A stretch of 64,000 nucleotides of DNA from contig NZ_JBOITN010000040.1 of assembly GCF_050717545.1 (NCBI RefSeq), positions 34,514 to 98,513 of the forward strand. Reading direction: 5' to 3'. The notes under the pieces are model-generated. The model had not been told where the DNA came from, ran no database searches, and saw only the letters and a list, made by a program, of their open reading frames with translations. Shown here one piece after another: positions 1-9,328 of the stretch; within the stretch, counting starts at the first letter, position 1; each line of letters opens with the position of its first letter. The position numbers and the translations under genes were made by a program. This stretch comes from Clostridium_AD sp050717545 (GTDB lineage Bacteria; Bacillota; Clostridia; Clostridiales; Clostridiaceae).

Positions 1-1
1 G

Positions 2-802
2 TTAAAAGAGGAAAAAAACTCGAATAAATTAAGAGAAATTGTAGACGAAACTATAAGCACAAAGTTAAGCCCTATGGTAGCAATGTTTATGAATACGGAT
101 ACTATTTATGAAAAGGTTGCAACTGGATTAGATGAATTTTTAGATGAACCTAAAAATCATAATGACATAGCTTTAATAATTAATGATATTATAGACAAAA
201 TACTTAAAAATTCAATAGCGGGTGTGCTTTCAGAGCTACCTAAAGAAGCTATTGATAATGCAATTGAACCTTTAATAAAATTATTCACAACAAAGATTGT
301 AGATGAAAAACTTATTAGAGATACTTTAGAAGCTCTTGAGGGTAAGTTTAATAATTATTCCTCAATTGAGGAGTTACTTGAGAGTTTAGGAGTAGATTAT
401 AAAAGTTTTATAGAAGAGAGTATAAGAAGTAGGATAGAAGTTATGGCAAAAAGTGACACTGCATTAATAAAAATAACACAAATAGTAGCTATAATGATTA
501 GTCGCGTGCTGCGAATTGAGATGAAATCAATGGTTGGATCTCAGGGTAATAAAGTAGCTGAATCTGTATCAAATGTAGTTCGCGATTTGTATAACAAATT
601 CATAGAAAATAAGGCTGAGGGTGTTATTGAAGTATTAGATATTGCAAAAATAGTCGAAGAAAAAATAAATGAATTTGATGTAGCTTTTTCAGAAGAAATT
701 ATAATGGAAATTGCTAGTAAGGAGCTTAAGGCTATAACTTGGCTTGGGGCAATCCTTGGAGCGATTATGGGGGTGTTATCACCAATTCTTGGTTCGCTTT
801 AG
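2..802 (+). CDS. DUF445 family membrane protein, C-terminal part
   Basis: The reading frame is open from the left edge, so the gene starts outside the window and only about 266 residues are seen. The long helical stretch of charged residues and the C-terminal hydrophobic segment (AITWLGAILGAIMGVLSPIL) match the end of DUF445 (YheB-type) proteins, in which a final membrane helix follows a soluble helical region. The function of the family is not established. A terminator hairpin follows 20 bases after the stop. The family call rests on the C-terminal signature and overall composition. Confidence 0.75.
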   Translation, partial: LKEEKNSNKLREIVDETISTKLSPMVAMFMNTDTIYEKVATGLDEFLDEPKNHNDIALIINDIIDKILKNSIAGVLSELPKEAIDNAIEPLIKLFTTKIVDEKLIRDTLEALEGKFNNYSSIEELLESLGVDYKSFIEESIRSRIEVMAKSDTALIKITQIVAIMISRVLRIEMKSMVGSQGNKVAESVSNVVRDLYNKFIENKAEGVIEVLDIAKIVEEKINEFDVAFSEEIIMEIASKELKAITWLGAILGAIMGVLSPILGSL

Positions 803-819
803 TTCATTATTTATTAATA

Positions 820-860
820 AGTAAAAGTCACTTTCGAAGGAAAGCGGCTTTTACTTATTT
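820..860 (+). terminator. Rho-independent terminator after the DUF445 gene
   Basis: The arms AAGTAAAAG and CTTTTACTT pair around an inner CTTTC/GAAAG stem. It separates the DUF445 gene from tatD. Confidence 0.7.
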
Positions 861-902
861 AAATTATGTTATAAATTATATAAAATTGTACATAAATTAA
901 GA

Positions 903-936
903 ACACGAGTATAATGTCAAATAAATACTCGTGATT
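903..936. promoter_or_regulatory. Inverted repeat upstream of tatD
   Basis: CACGAGTAT and ATACTCGTG form a perfect 9-bp inverted repeat with an 11-base loop, about 85 bases before tatD. There is no T-run, so an operator or leader hairpin is more likely than a terminator. The binding protein is unknown. Confidence 0.35.
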
Positions 937-1020
937 AATTGAAAACTAATTTAAATTAGAAGGGATGGTGAGAGCTGTAATTAAACTTTAAGTAAGGTTA
1001 AGTTTAATGCAGTATTTATT

Positions 1021-1788
1021 ATGATATTTGATTCACATGCGCATTATGACGATGAGGCTTTTAATGAGGATAGAGAAAATGTAATTATGGGTTTAAATGA
1101 TAAAGGGGTAATAGGGGTATTAAACTGCGGTTCGTCAATGGACGGGGCTAGGATGTCAGTAGAATTATCAGAAAAATACAGTTTTATATATGCTGCGGTA
1201 GGTGTACATCCTGAATATGCAGATGTAGTTAATGATGAAACTATCATAGAATTACGTAGTTTAGCGCGTTTTTCAAAGGTTAAAGCTATAGGTGAAATAG
1301 GGCTGGATTATTACCATGACGAAAATCCAGATAGAGAAATTCAAAAGGGCGCATTTAGGCGTCAAATGGAGCTTGCACGTGAACTTAAATTACCTGTAGT
1401 TATTCATGATAGGGATGCTCATATGGATACTTTGGATATATTAAAAGAATTTCCAGAGGTGATAGGCACAATTCATTGTTTCTCAGGAAGTGTTGAATTT
1501 GCCAGGGAATGCTTAAAGCTTGGTTATTTTATAGGATTTACCGGAGTCATAACATTTAAAAATTCGAAAAAAATAGTTGACGTTGCAAAAGAAGTACCAA
1601 TGGAAAGGATACTTGTAGAAACTGACTGTCCATATATGGCGCCAGTGCCCAATAGAGGGAAAAGAAATGAGTCTGATTATATTAAATATATAATAGAGAA
1701 AATAGCAGAAATTAAGGGCAAAAATATAGAGGAAATTGAAGATTCAACTATTTTTAACATAAAACAATTGCTAAAAATTAACAAATAG
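1021..1788 (+). CDS. tatD: TatD family metal-dependent deoxyribonuclease
   Basis: 255 residues, normal for the family. It begins with the metal-binding FDSHAHYD motif and also has the conserved GEIGLDYYHD (residues ~92-101), PVVIHDRDA, IGTIHCFSGS and ILVETDCPYMAP (~200-211) motifs of the TatD TIM-barrel hydrolases. These act as 3'-5' DNases, with roles proposed in DNA repair and turnover. It precedes yabE, rnmV and ksgA, the usual order in Firmicutes. The start is fixed by the motif at the very N-terminus, although the ribosome site is weak. Confidence 0.93.
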   Translation: MIFDSHAHYDDEAFNEDRENVIMGLNDKGVIGVLNCGSSMDGARMSVELSEKYSFIYAAVGVHPEYADVVNDETIIELRSLARFSKVKAIGEIGLDYYHDENPDREIQKGAFRRQMELARELKLPVVIHDRDAHMDTLDILKEFPEVIGTIHCFSGSVEFARECLKLGYFIGFTGVITFKNSKKIVDVAKEVPMERILVETDCPYMAPVPNRGKRNESDYIKYIIEKIAEIKGKNIEEIEDSTIFNIKQLLKINK

Positions 1789-2002
1789 TGTAATATGTAT
1801 ATTAATCCAATTTATGAAAAGATTTACACAAAAGTATTGGTAATTAAAACTATATGCATATCATATAATTTTAATGGTAAAAGTTATTTTTACTAGTTTA
1901 CCCTCAAAACTGGGTTGGTTATTTATATTTTCAACTATAATATTATAGTTGCATGCATAATGATGCATTAGCGGTCAAATTTAAGAGTAAGGAGCTCATC
2001 AT

Positions 2003-2031
2003 TTGACATATTTATTGCTTCAAGGTATAAT
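2003..2031 (+). promoter_or_regulatory. Sigma-A type promoter for the yabE-like gene
   Basis: TTGACA and TATAAT are separated by exactly 17 bases and lie 38 bases before the start codon. This is a consensus housekeeping promoter. Confidence 0.8.
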
Positions 2032-2068
2032 ACCCAAGTATTCTTGACTAAGGGAGGGAATCTTTACG

Positions 2069-3106
2069 ATGAAAAATGTTAAAGAGAATTTAAAGAATTA
2101 TTTTTCAAATGGACCCAAGACGATTTTTGTAGTAATGCTGGTAATTACATGCATTACAATGACTGTATTTAATATGAAAAAAGTTATATCTGTGATTGTT
2201 GATGGTAAATCTATAGAAGTTACAACTTTAAAAAGTGATGTTACTCAAATACTAAAAACAAATAATATAGCGCTGGGGTCCAAAGATCAAATAACGGTGA
2301 GTTTAGACAGTAAAGTAAAAGACGGAGATAAAATATATATAAAAAAAGCTGTGAACGTTAAAGTAAATGTTGATGGGAAAGAACTTAATATTCAAACTGC
2401 TGAAAGCACTGTAGAGGATATGCTAAAGGCAGAGAAAATTGTTTTAGGCGATAATGACAAGATTACACCATCAAGAAGTGATTCACTAAAATCAGATCTT
2501 TCAGTTAATATAACAAGAGTGAAAACTGAAAATATTAAGGAAACTAAAGTAATAGACTTTGCAACCGAAATTAAAAACAGTAATAATTTAAATAAGGGTG
2601 TAAAAAAAGTCATCCAAAAAGGAAAAGCAGGGGAGAAGATTATAACTTCAACTGTTGTTTATGAAAATGGCAAAGAGGTATCTAGAAACTTAGTTAGTGA
2701 AAAAACTAATTCTGAGCCTGTAAAAGAAATAATTGCATTAGGTACAACCAGTGTATTTTCATCATCACGTGGAGGGGATATTAGTTATACTAAAAAACTT
2801 AAGGTTAGGGCAACAGCATATACTGCTGATATTAATTGTACTGGGAAAGGCCCAGGTGACCCTGCCTTTGGAATAACGTCCACTGGGAAAACGGCAAAAA
2901 GAAATCCTAATGGGTATAGCACTGTAGCTGTTGATCCTAGGGTTATTCCTCTTGGAACTAAGCTTTGGATAGAGGGATACGGATATGGGATTGCAGAAGA
3001 TGTAGGTGGAGCTATAAAGGGTAACAAGATAGATTTATATTACAATTCTAGTGGCGAAAGTTGGAATTGGGGAGCAAGAAGCGTAGATATATACATTCTT
3101 AAATAG
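2069..3106 (+). CDS. YabE-like cell-wall protein: DUF348, G5 and 3D domains
   Basis: 345 residues. An N-terminal membrane anchor (~17-37) is followed by two DUF348 repeats (~42-140), a G5-like region (~165-235) and a C-terminal 3D domain (~248-345) with the three conserved aspartates (VAVDPRVIPLG, GIAEDVGGAIKG, KIDLYY). Domain and order match B. subtilis YabE and clostridial resuscitation-promoting-factor-like proteins, which are predicted to cleave peptidoglycan outside the membrane as lytic transglycosylases. The gene has its own promoter and ends in a strong terminator, so it is probably a separate unit between tatD and rnmV. Enzyme activity is inferred from the family. Confidence 0.88.
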   Translation: MKNVKENLKNYFSNGPKTIFVVMLVITCITMTVFNMKKVISVIVDGKSIEVTTLKSDVTQILKTNNIALGSKDQITVSLDSKVKDGDKIYIKKAVNVKVNVDGKELNIQTAESTVEDMLKAEKIVLGDNDKITPSRSDSLKSDLSVNITRVKTENIKETKVIDFATEIKNSNNLNKGVKKVIQKGKAGEKIITSTVVYENGKEVSRNLVSEKTNSEPVKEIIALGTTSVFSSSRGGDISYTKKLKVRATAYTADINCTGKGPGDPAFGITSTGKTAKRNPNGYSTVAVDPRVIPLGTKLWIEGYGYGIAEDVGGAIKGNKIDLYYNSSGESWNWGARSVDIYILK

Positions 3107-3113
3107 GAGCATA

Positions 3114-3130
3114 AGCTCCTTTTTTTTGTT
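3114..3130 (+). terminator. Terminator of the yabE-like gene
   Basis: GGAGC-ATAA-GCTCC stem followed by eight T residues, nine bases after the stop codon. Confidence 0.85.
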
Positions 3131-3187
3131 TTATAGTTCACTATTAATGAGTAAAATGGTATTATAGATAAGGTAATAAAAAAAACA

Positions 3188-3208
3188 CTAAGGTGTGCCT
3201 TTGTTTTT
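3188..3208 (+). terminator. Small AAGG-TGTG-CCTT hairpin with T-run
   Basis: A short perfect stem followed by TTGTTTTT, lying just before a copy of the interspersed mini-repeat. It is weak as a terminator on its own. Confidence 0.35.
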
Positions 3209-3245
3209 AACGACATTTCAGCTCCGCAGGAGATGATTTAATTAT
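3203..3245 (+). repeat. Interspersed mini-repeat, copy 1
   Basis: Contains AGCTCCGCAGGAGATGAT at 3220. Exact copies occur at 56198 and 63776 and a close variant at 36893. This copy and the one at 63762 also share the preceding TTTAACGA-ATTT stretch. The core CTCC-GCA-GGAG is self-complementary. Confidence 0.7.
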
Positions 3246-3339
3246 TATATAATAATAGGAAATGACTTAGTTTAGTATAGAAATGAAGATGATAAATAGC
3301 ATTTTTTATAGGTCAATTAGCCAATTAGGAGGATAACAT

Positions 3340-3903
3340 ATGATTAAAGAAGTGATAGTAGTTGAAGGAAGAGATGACATTACAGCAATAAAAAGAGCGG
3401 TAGATGCTGAACTGATTTCTGTAAGTGGGTTTGGGATAAATGAAAAGGTAATTAACAAAATAAGAGAAGCTCAAAAGCGGAGAGGTGTTATAATATTTAC
3501 AGATCCTGATTTTGCTGGAGAAAAAATAAGAAAAATTATTTCCAAAAGAGTACCTAACGTAAAACATGCATACATATCGCAAAAGGAAGGTACAAAAGAT
3601 GGAGATATAGGTGTTGAAAATGCATCACCTGAAACAATATTAAAAGCTCTTTTGGCTGCAAAATTTGAAGTTCAAGAAAAAAGAAAAGAGTTTGGTGTGC
3701 AAGATATGATATTTTTTAAATTAACAGCAGATAGTCGTGCAAAAGAAAGACGAGAGGCTCTAGGAAATTTATTAGGTATAGGATACGGTAATTCTGCTCA
3801 ATTTATAACTAGACTTAATAATTATGGGATCATAAAAGAAGAATTTATAGAGGCTTTAGAAAAAATAAACAAGGAGATGAATTATGGCAGATTTGACGAT
3901 TAG
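3340..3903 (+). CDS. rnmV: Ribonuclease M5
   Basis: 187 residues. The TOPRIM domain is visible: VVEGRDD (residues 7-13) carries the catalytic glutamate and FTDPDFAGE (~53-61) the DxD metal site. RNase M5 performs the final maturation of 5S rRNA in low-GC Gram-positives. It has a good ribosome site (TAGGAGG) and overlaps ksgA by 20 bases, a coupling conserved in Firmicutes. Confidence 0.95.
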   Translation: MIKEVIVVEGRDDITAIKRAVDAELISVSGFGINEKVINKIREAQKRRGVIIFTDPDFAGEKIRKIISKRVPNVKHAYISQKEGTKDGDIGVENASPETILKALLAAKFEVQEKRKEFGVQDMIFFKLTADSRAKERREALGNLLGIGYGNSAQFITRLNNYGIIKEEFIEALEKINKEMNYGRFDD

Positions 3904-4720
3904 TGAGGCTTGCAAAAAATATGGATTTAGGTTTAAAAAGGGTTTAGGCCAAAATTTCTTAATAGATGATTCTGTACTGGATGATGTTGTAGATGGAGCA
4001 GAAGTTAATGATCAAGACTTTATTATTGAAATAGGGCCAGGCTTTGGAACATTAACTAGAGCTCTTTTAAGAAGGGCTAAAAGAGTTTGCGCTATAGAAC
4101 TAGATGATAAACTTTTACCGATTTTAGAGGATGAACTTAAGGAGTTCGATAATTTTGAACTTATACATAACGATGCTTTAAAAGTGGATTTTAATGAATT
4201 AATTGGGGATGAAAAGTCCGTAAAATTAGTTGCTAATCTACCATATTATTTAACGACTCCAATAATTGTTAACTTACTCACTGGTGGTTATAATTTTAAA
4301 TCTTTAACTATAATGATACAAAAGGAAGTTGCGCAGAGAATAGATTCAGAGCCAAATTGTAAGGCTTATGGAGCTTTTTCAATACTTGTTCAGTATTACT
4401 GCGATACAAAAATACTTCGACTTGTGCCACCTACAGCGTTTTTGCCCGAGCCTAAGGTAGAGTCAATGGTTATAAGACTCGATAGATTAAAAGAACCCAA
4501 AGTTAAGGTTAAAGATGAAGCCTTGTTTTTTTCTATAGTAAGAAAATCATTTAATATGAGAAGGAAAATCTTATGGAATTCTGTTAAGGATATAGGAATT
4601 CCTAAAGAAGAATTACTAAAATGTTTTGAAAGAGCAAATATTGATCCAAAAAGGCGAGGAGAAACTTTATCACTACAGGAGTTTGCTTTGCTTTCGGATG
4701 AAATAGGGTTTGCAAAATAA
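3884..4720 (+). CDS. rsmA: 16S rRNA dimethyladenosine transferase
   Basis: 278 residues (KsgA). It has the family start KKGLGQNFL (18-26), the SAM-binding EIGPGFGTLT (49-58) and the catalytic NLPYYLTTPI motif (~117). It dimethylates two adjacent adenines near the 3' end of 16S rRNA during 30S assembly; loss gives kasugamycin resistance in other bacteria. It is translated from inside the end of rnmV, with an AAGGAG site in the rnmV coding region. Confidence 0.96.
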   Translation: MADLTISEACKKYGFRFKKGLGQNFLIDDSVLDDVVDGAEVNDQDFIIEIGPGFGTLTRALLRRAKRVCAIELDDKLLPILEDELKEFDNFELIHNDALKVDFNELIGDEKSVKLVANLPYYLTTPIIVNLLTGGYNFKSLTIMIQKEVAQRIDSEPNCKAYGAFSILVQYYCDTKILRLVPPTAFLPEPKVESMVIRLDRLKEPKVKVKDEALFFSIVRKSFNMRRKILWNSVKDIGIPKEELLKCFERANIDPKRRGETLSLQEFALLSDEIGFAK

Positions 4721-4797
4721 ATTTTCAGATAGTGTTCATTTTTTATAACATACTTCATATATTATAATGAATAAGTTTTATATGGAGGTTAGCGATC

Positions 4798-6000
4798 GTG
4801 ACACCTAAAAAAAATTATAGTAGGTATTTTATTATATTACAGGAAGATGAAAAAGGATATTCATTAGACGCAGATAAAATTCCATCAGGCTATGCAAAAC
4901 TCGAAATGAAAAATGCCAAATGTAAGATTTCATACTATGTACAAAACCTAAAAATAGACAAACAACCTTATTACATGATTTTGATATGTGGTAAAAAAGA
5001 TGTGAACAAAATTATAAAAGTTGGTAAATTGAACATAGACGATCACGGTAGAGTGGACATTTTTCATGAATATGATATGGAGAATATAGCAGACACGGGT
5101 ATTTCTGCTGAAAAGATTATTGGAGCTGCAATTGTAAAATTTCTAGATGTAAATGTAATTTCAATAATGAGTGGGTTTTCAACAACAGATAAACCAATTG
5201 ATTGGAAAAACTTTAAAATAGCAGATGGTAATAAGGAAAAGAAAGTAGCGAGAACGACTGATGTCATCAATGAATTTGACGAATATGAGCAAAGCATTGA
5301 ATTAATTAAGGTGAAAAAAGATGAAGCTATAAATGTTGTGCCTTTAGAAATTCGGGAGACTCAAGATGAAGTAGTAGACACTGATACTAATCAAGAGACT
5401 TTAGACGAGCAAAGACTTGCGGGTGAAAACGCTAAAGTAACGGGAACTGTAGATGAAGAGATAGAGATTAACAAACAAGAGGATGTTTCTAATTTTAATA
5501 GAGATGTAGATAGAAAACATAAAGAAGATAAAAAAGATAAGTGTAATGATAAGGAAAATAACTATGTTAAAGGCGAATATCCTAAAGGCGCTATGGGAAA
5601 TTTCTTCAAGAAAGTAGCACAAGATTTTGAAGAAGTACCTGATTTTACCAAGGAAATTAAATGGTGCACATGGTATAAGGTACCCGTTCATAACTTGGAG
5701 AATATGTATGATTCAAGTGACTATAATAAATATACAATAGCCTATTATCCTATGATTTGTTACTTCCCATACATTAGAAACTACAAATCTTTTATGCTAG
5801 GATATAAATGTGACTCAAAAGGAAAGATGAAATATATTGTTTATGGAATACCTGGAAGCCGCAACAAAGCGCATCAACCTTATGGAGGCAAAACTGGTTT
5901 TGTAACTTGGATTGCGGATAAAGATAATGATGAAATGGGACATTGGCTGATGTTTTATGACTTTAAAAATTCTACAATTGTTGTCCCTTTAAAAAAATGA
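4798..6000 (+). CDS. Conserved hypothetical protein with two domains and an acidic linker
   Basis: 400 residues starting at GTG with TGGAGG upstream. I do not recognise a named family. Residues ~1-140 form a compact mixed alpha/beta-looking region, ~165-265 a very charged linker rich in Glu, Lys and Asp, and ~275-400 an aromatic-rich region (KWCTWYKVP, YYPMICYFPYIRNY, GHWLMFYDF). No signal peptide or membrane helix is seen. It lies after ksgA, where B. subtilis has the sporulation protease yabG, but there is no visible similarity to that protein. A link to sporulation is only a guess from position. Confidence 0.7.
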   Translation: MTPKKNYSRYFIILQEDEKGYSLDADKIPSGYAKLEMKNAKCKISYYVQNLKIDKQPYYMILICGKKDVNKIIKVGKLNIDDHGRVDIFHEYDMENIADTGISAEKIIGAAIVKFLDVNVISIMSGFSTTDKPIDWKNFKIADGNKEKKVARTTDVINEFDEYEQSIELIKVKKDEAINVVPLEIRETQDEVVDTDTNQETLDEQRLAGENAKVTGTVDEEIEINKQEDVSNFNRDVDRKHKEDKKDKCNDKENNYVKGEYPKGAMGNFFKKVAQDFEEVPDFTKEIKWCTWYKVPVHNLENMYDSSDYNKYTIAYYPMICYFPYIRNYKSFMLGYKCDSKGKMKYIVYGIPGSRNKAHQPYGGKTGFVTWIADKDNDEMGHWLMFYDFKNSTIVVPLKK

Positions 6001-6135
6001 TATAGAAAAAATAAAATGATGTAGAAAAATAAAATGTGCGGCTAAATAATTTAGCTGCACATTAATTTTTTTTGATAATTTAATGTTATGTATCATATAG
6101 TATATTAATATTAATTTGTGGAGGGGCTTAATATA

Positions 6136-6732
6136 ATGAGGAGCACATTCAAGGTTATAGTTATAAACAAAAAAAAGGTAGGAATTATAGTAGTAATTCT
6201 TGGACTTATGATTACACTCCTAGGAATATCAAAACAATTTGACAATAAATTAAAAACTACTATTCTTGTAGAAAATAATATTAAACTACTTAATGATTAT
6301 TCTACAATAAATGGGAAAGTAATTTATAAATTACCAGTAGGATGGACAACAAGAGAAAGGAAGTTTCCTGGTAATGACATTATGTATCACAACGATTTTC
6401 AGTCATCAGATGCTGTAATTCATGGCTTTGTGGAGGTGTGGAACAGTAAACAAGACTTAAAATCTTTTTTGGATACAAGTAAGAACATATCAGAGGAACA
6501 AAATGAGATTAAAAATTATAAAATTGAAGATGTTATTATAAACGGTAAAAAAACATATTTAATTCAGTACTTAATAAATACAAACAATCATAATTGGTAC
6601 AAGGCATATGAATATTTCGTTGATGGTGGGCAACGATTTTATAGAATTTCATTTTTTACAAGAGAGGTTAATTTTAAAGAGACATATGCGGCCATTTTTC
6701 AAAGCATCGTTGAAACTATAAAAATTAAATAA
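6136..6732 (+). CDS. Membrane-anchored protein of unknown function
   Basis: 198 residues. The ATG at 6136 is chosen because GTGGAGGGG lies 10 bases ahead; an in-frame GTG at 6118 overlaps that site. A single N-terminal membrane helix (~13-31, VGIIVVILGLMITLLGI) precedes an extracytoplasmic domain with features of PsbP/DcrB-like lipoproteins (YKLPVGWTTRER, then a strand-rich region ending in QSIVETIKIK). No lipobox is present. It stands alone between the 400-aa gene and lgt. Confidence 0.6.
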   Translation: MRSTFKVIVINKKKVGIIVVILGLMITLLGISKQFDNKLKTTILVENNIKLLNDYSTINGKVIYKLPVGWTTRERKFPGNDIMYHNDFQSSDAVIHGFVEVWNSKQDLKSFLDTSKNISEEQNEIKNYKIEDVIINGKKTYLIQYLINTNNHNWYKAYEYFVDGGQRFYRISFFTREVNFKETYAAIFQSIVETIKIK

Positions 6733-6969
6733 AGAAACTATAAAAATCAAATAAATTACATTTAACAACATTTGATTAAAACTTTTTAAAGTATTATAAT
6801 TTATCTAATGATATTATATAATAAGAGTAATGATATATGGCACGCATATATATCGTTTGTAGTGAGTTATGTGCTAGGAGGGGCAATTGCTTCTCTTAGT
6901 ATTTTATTGCGGTAGAGAACTTAAATAGAAGGCATAAGAAAGCAAGTACTATTAATAGGGAGGGAAAAA

Positions 6970-7728
6970 ATGAAACCAGTATTATTTGAATTTTCTTTTA
7001 TAAAGATTTATGGTTATGGATTAATGATAGCAATCGGTATTATTGCAGCACTTTTACTATTATCTTACCGGAGCAAGAAAAAAAAATATAATGAGGAAAA
7101 TATTTGGGACATGGCAATAATAGCAATCATATTTGGAATTGTAGGCGGAAAAGTCTTGTACATAATAACAGATATTAAATATATATTACAAAATCCTTCA
7201 ATACTAAAAAATGTTGGAAATGGATTTGTTATATATGGAGCTGTTTTGGGAGGAGTACTAGCAATATACTTCTATAGCAGGAAAAAAGGTTGGAATGCAC
7301 TTAGTACATTTGATTTAGTAGTTCCAAGCTTGCCACTTGCACAAGGATTTGGAAGGATAGGTTGTTTTTTAGCTGGGTGCTGTTACGGTAGTGCTACATC
7401 GCTATCAATAGGGGTAGTGTTTAAAAACTCGCCATTTGCGCCTAATAATGTACACATACATCCAACGCAAATTTACTCTAGTATATTTGATTTCATATTA
7501 GCATTTTTTTTACTTTGGTATGGTAGACGTGAAAGAAAGAATGGGAGAATATTTGCTCTTTATCTTATAATCTATAGTATAGGTAGGTTTTTAATAGAGT
7601 TTTTAAGGGATGACCCTAGAGGCAGCGTATTTATGTTTTCTACATCTCAGTTTATTAGTTTATTTGTTGTTGCTATTGGAGTTCTTTTATTCAATGTGGA
7701 ATCGATAAAAAAAGTTTTGTACAAATAA
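6970..7728 (+). CDS. lgt: Prolipoprotein diacylglyceryl transferase
   Basis: 252 residues with about seven membrane helices. It contains GYGLMIAIG near the N-terminus, VIYGAVLGG, the Lgt signature GRIGCFLAGCCYG (~132-144) and the HPTQIYSS motif. Lgt moves diacylglycerol from phosphatidylglycerol to the lipobox cysteine of prelipoproteins in the membrane. It would act on the lipoprotein encoded at 58641. The start has AGGGAGGG 7 bases upstream. Confidence 0.95.
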   Translation: MKPVLFEFSFIKIYGYGLMIAIGIIAALLLLSYRSKKKKYNEENIWDMAIIAIIFGIVGGKVLYIITDIKYILQNPSILKNVGNGFVIYGAVLGGVLAIYFYSRKKGWNALSTFDLVVPSLPLAQGFGRIGCFLAGCCYGSATSLSIGVVFKNSPFAPNNVHIHPTQIYSSIFDFILAFFLLWYGRRERKNGRIFALYLIIYSIGRFLIEFLRDDPRGSVFMFSTSQFISLFVVAIGVLLFNVESIKKVLYK

Positions 7729-7780
7729 CATTTAAGAAATTAATAATATATATAACGGGTAAGTATTTTGAATGTGGGTA

Positions 7781-7815
7781 AAGCTGTGTTTGCATTGCAA
7801 ATACAGCTATTTATA
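7781..7815 (+). terminator. Hairpin after lgt
   Basis: AGCTGTGTTTGCA pairs with TTGCAAATACAGCT. The T-run is short, but the stem lies between the convergent lgt and the small minus-strand gene. Confidence 0.55.
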
Positions 7816-7827
7816 ATTAAAACGTCG

Positions 7828-8007
7828 TTAAAAAAAATTAATCATTGAATTTTTAATCATACTAGAAGGGGATTCATTATTTAAATCAACAGTATCTCCT
7901 AGTTTTGAATTTTTAGGTAAACGAGAAACACTCACGTTTACCGTAGTTCCATTTAAGAAATTTACAAAAGCATCTGTATTATTCATATCAATTATTTTTC
8001 CATACAT
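7828..8007 (-). CDS. Small conserved hypothetical protein
   Basis: 59 residues starting MYGKIIDMNNTDAFV. This start at 8007 is preferred to an in-frame ATG at 8025 because GAAAGGATG lies just ahead of it. The sequence alternates short strands with glycines (FLNGTTVNVSVSRLPKN, LGDTVDL) and looks like a small beta-barrel (SH3/OB-like). No function is known to me. It lies downstream of cspA on the same strand but behind a terminator. Confidence 0.6.
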   Translation of the reverse strand: MYGKIIDMNNTDAFVNFLNGTTVNVSVSRLPKNSKLGDTVDLNNESPSSMIKNSMINFF

Positions 8008-8127
8008 ATAAAAACATCCTTTCATAATATATAAACTAACTCTATTGTAGTTTTAGCAAATAGTGGAGTTATATACATGTTAGTTATAATGTTTCTAACA
8101 AATATTTTGAAAAACTTATAATATAAA

Positions 8128-8166
8128 CTAAAAAACACCTATCACAAAGTGATAGATGTTTTATCT
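8128..8166 (-). terminator. Terminator of cspA
   Basis: The 14-base arms AAAACACCTATCAC and GTGATAGATGTTTT form a near-perfect stem downstream of cspA, with a T-rich tail on the minus strand. Confidence 0.75.
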
Positions 8167-8208
8167 ATAATTAATTTTAAGTATATTATAGATTACCTAG
8201 AATTTGAA

Positions 8209-8409
8209 TTATACTCTTGAAACGTTTGAAGCTTGTGGGCCTCTAGCGCCAGTTGTTATTTCAAATTGAACTTGTTGTCCTTCTTCAAGTGATTTGTATC
8301 CATCTCCTTGAATAGCTGAGAAATGTACGAATACATCTTCTTCTCCTTCAACGGATAAAAAACCAAACCCTTTTTCTGAATTAAACCATTTAACTGTACC
8401 TGTTTTCAT
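8209..8409 (-). CDS. cspA: Cold shock protein, CspA/CspB family
   Basis: 66 residues, the full family length. RNP1 (KGFGFLSV) and RNP2 (DVFVHFSAI) are present after the typical GTVKWFNSEKGFG start. These single-domain OB-fold proteins bind single-stranded RNA and DNA and act as RNA chaperones. A strong AGGAGGAAAG ribosome site lies just before the start. The gene stands alone with a long AT-rich leader. Confidence 0.96.
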   Translation of the reverse strand: MKTGTVKWFNSEKGFGFLSVEGEEDVFVHFSAIQGDGYKSLEEGQQVQFEITTGARGPQASNVSRV

Positions 8410-8587
8410 ATAACTTTCCTCCTGAATAAAAAAATTTGCAACATTTGTAACATAACTATTATGATACTACACTTTATGTATTTTTTAAATAGTTTTTTTA
8501 AAATAAATAATATTTTTAATGAATTTACATTATTTACTTGATTAAAGTATAATAAATTAGCTTCATTTTATTATATTATAAAAAACG

Positions 8588-9226
8588 TTAATAAATAAAA
8601 TTTAATATTTTTACAGATAGGGATTCCTTTATTGCATCATTAATCAATAAAGTATTACTATTTATTTTTAAGGCATTTTTCATATTCATAACAAATGTTT
8701 CCACTCCATCTAGAGGAAGAGAAACTTTAGAGGTCTTATAGTGCATAGGTATAACTATTTTGGGATTTATTTTTTTTGTTATCTCAGAGGCTTCTTTGCC
8801 ATCAATTGTATAATTTCCACCTACTGGAATAAATAGTATGTCTACATCTCCAATTGCTTCAATATCATTATTTGAAAGCTTGTGACCTAAGTCGCCTAAA
8901 TGGCATAAAGAATAACCATCCATTCTGAAAGTAAATATAATGTTATTACCTCGTTTTAATCCCTTATTTTTGTCATGATAAGAAGGGGTGCCTTTTATAT
9001 ATATATCGTCTAGATTGTACGAGCCAATCTTATCTATGATTTTACAATTATCATTTAATTCTTTAGTATAATTATGATCAAAATGGTTATGACTTATAGT
9101 GGTAATGTTTGGACAACCCTTGTAAACCTCATATCCTAAGGTGCCATCAAATGGATCCGTTAAAAGCTGTTTGCCTTTAGAATTCTCCAAAAGAAAAGAT
9201 GAATGACCTAGCCAAGTTATTTTCAT
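8588..9226 (-). CDS. Metallo-beta-lactamase fold hydrolase (UPF0173-like)
   Basis: 212 residues. It begins MKITWLGHSSF and has the metal-binding HNHFDHN motif (HxHxDH) at ~46-52, a later HLGDLGH and PMHYKT (third and fourth metal sites). This is the compact MBL fold of the UPF0173/UlaG-like group, whose substrates are mostly unknown. It lies downstream of glutamine synthetase but behind a very strong terminator, so it is probably expressed separately. Confidence 0.85.
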   Translation of the reverse strand: MKITWLGHSSFLLENSKGKQLLTDPFDGTLGYEVYKGCPNITTISHNHFDHNYTKELNDNCKIIDKIGSYNLDDIYIKGTPSYHDKNKGLKRGNNIIFTFRMDGYSLCHLGDLGHKLSNNDIEAIGDVDILFIPVGGNYTIDGKEASEITKKINPKIVIPMHYKTSKVSLPLDGVETFVMNMKNALKINSNTLLINDAIKESLSVKILNFIY

Positions 9227-9253
9227 AAAAGTCTCCTTTGGTAAAATTATTAA

Positions 9254-9298
9254 AATAAATCACCTTAATAGTATTTTTACTATTAAGGTGATTTATTC
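9254..9298 (-). terminator. Strong terminator of the glutamine synthetase gene
   Basis: A perfect stem of about 18 bp (AAATCACCTTAATAG against CTATTAAGGTGATTT) with a short T-rich loop, 30 bases after the stop. It is usable in both directions. Confidence 0.85.
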
Positions 9299-9328
9299 AT
9301 GAATTATAATATAAAATTGTGTTTTCTA

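Noticed and set aside
965..991. Leader peptide MVRAVIKL before tatD
   Set aside because: Eight codons with the ribosome site touching the start; no repeated codons or attenuator stem linked to it.
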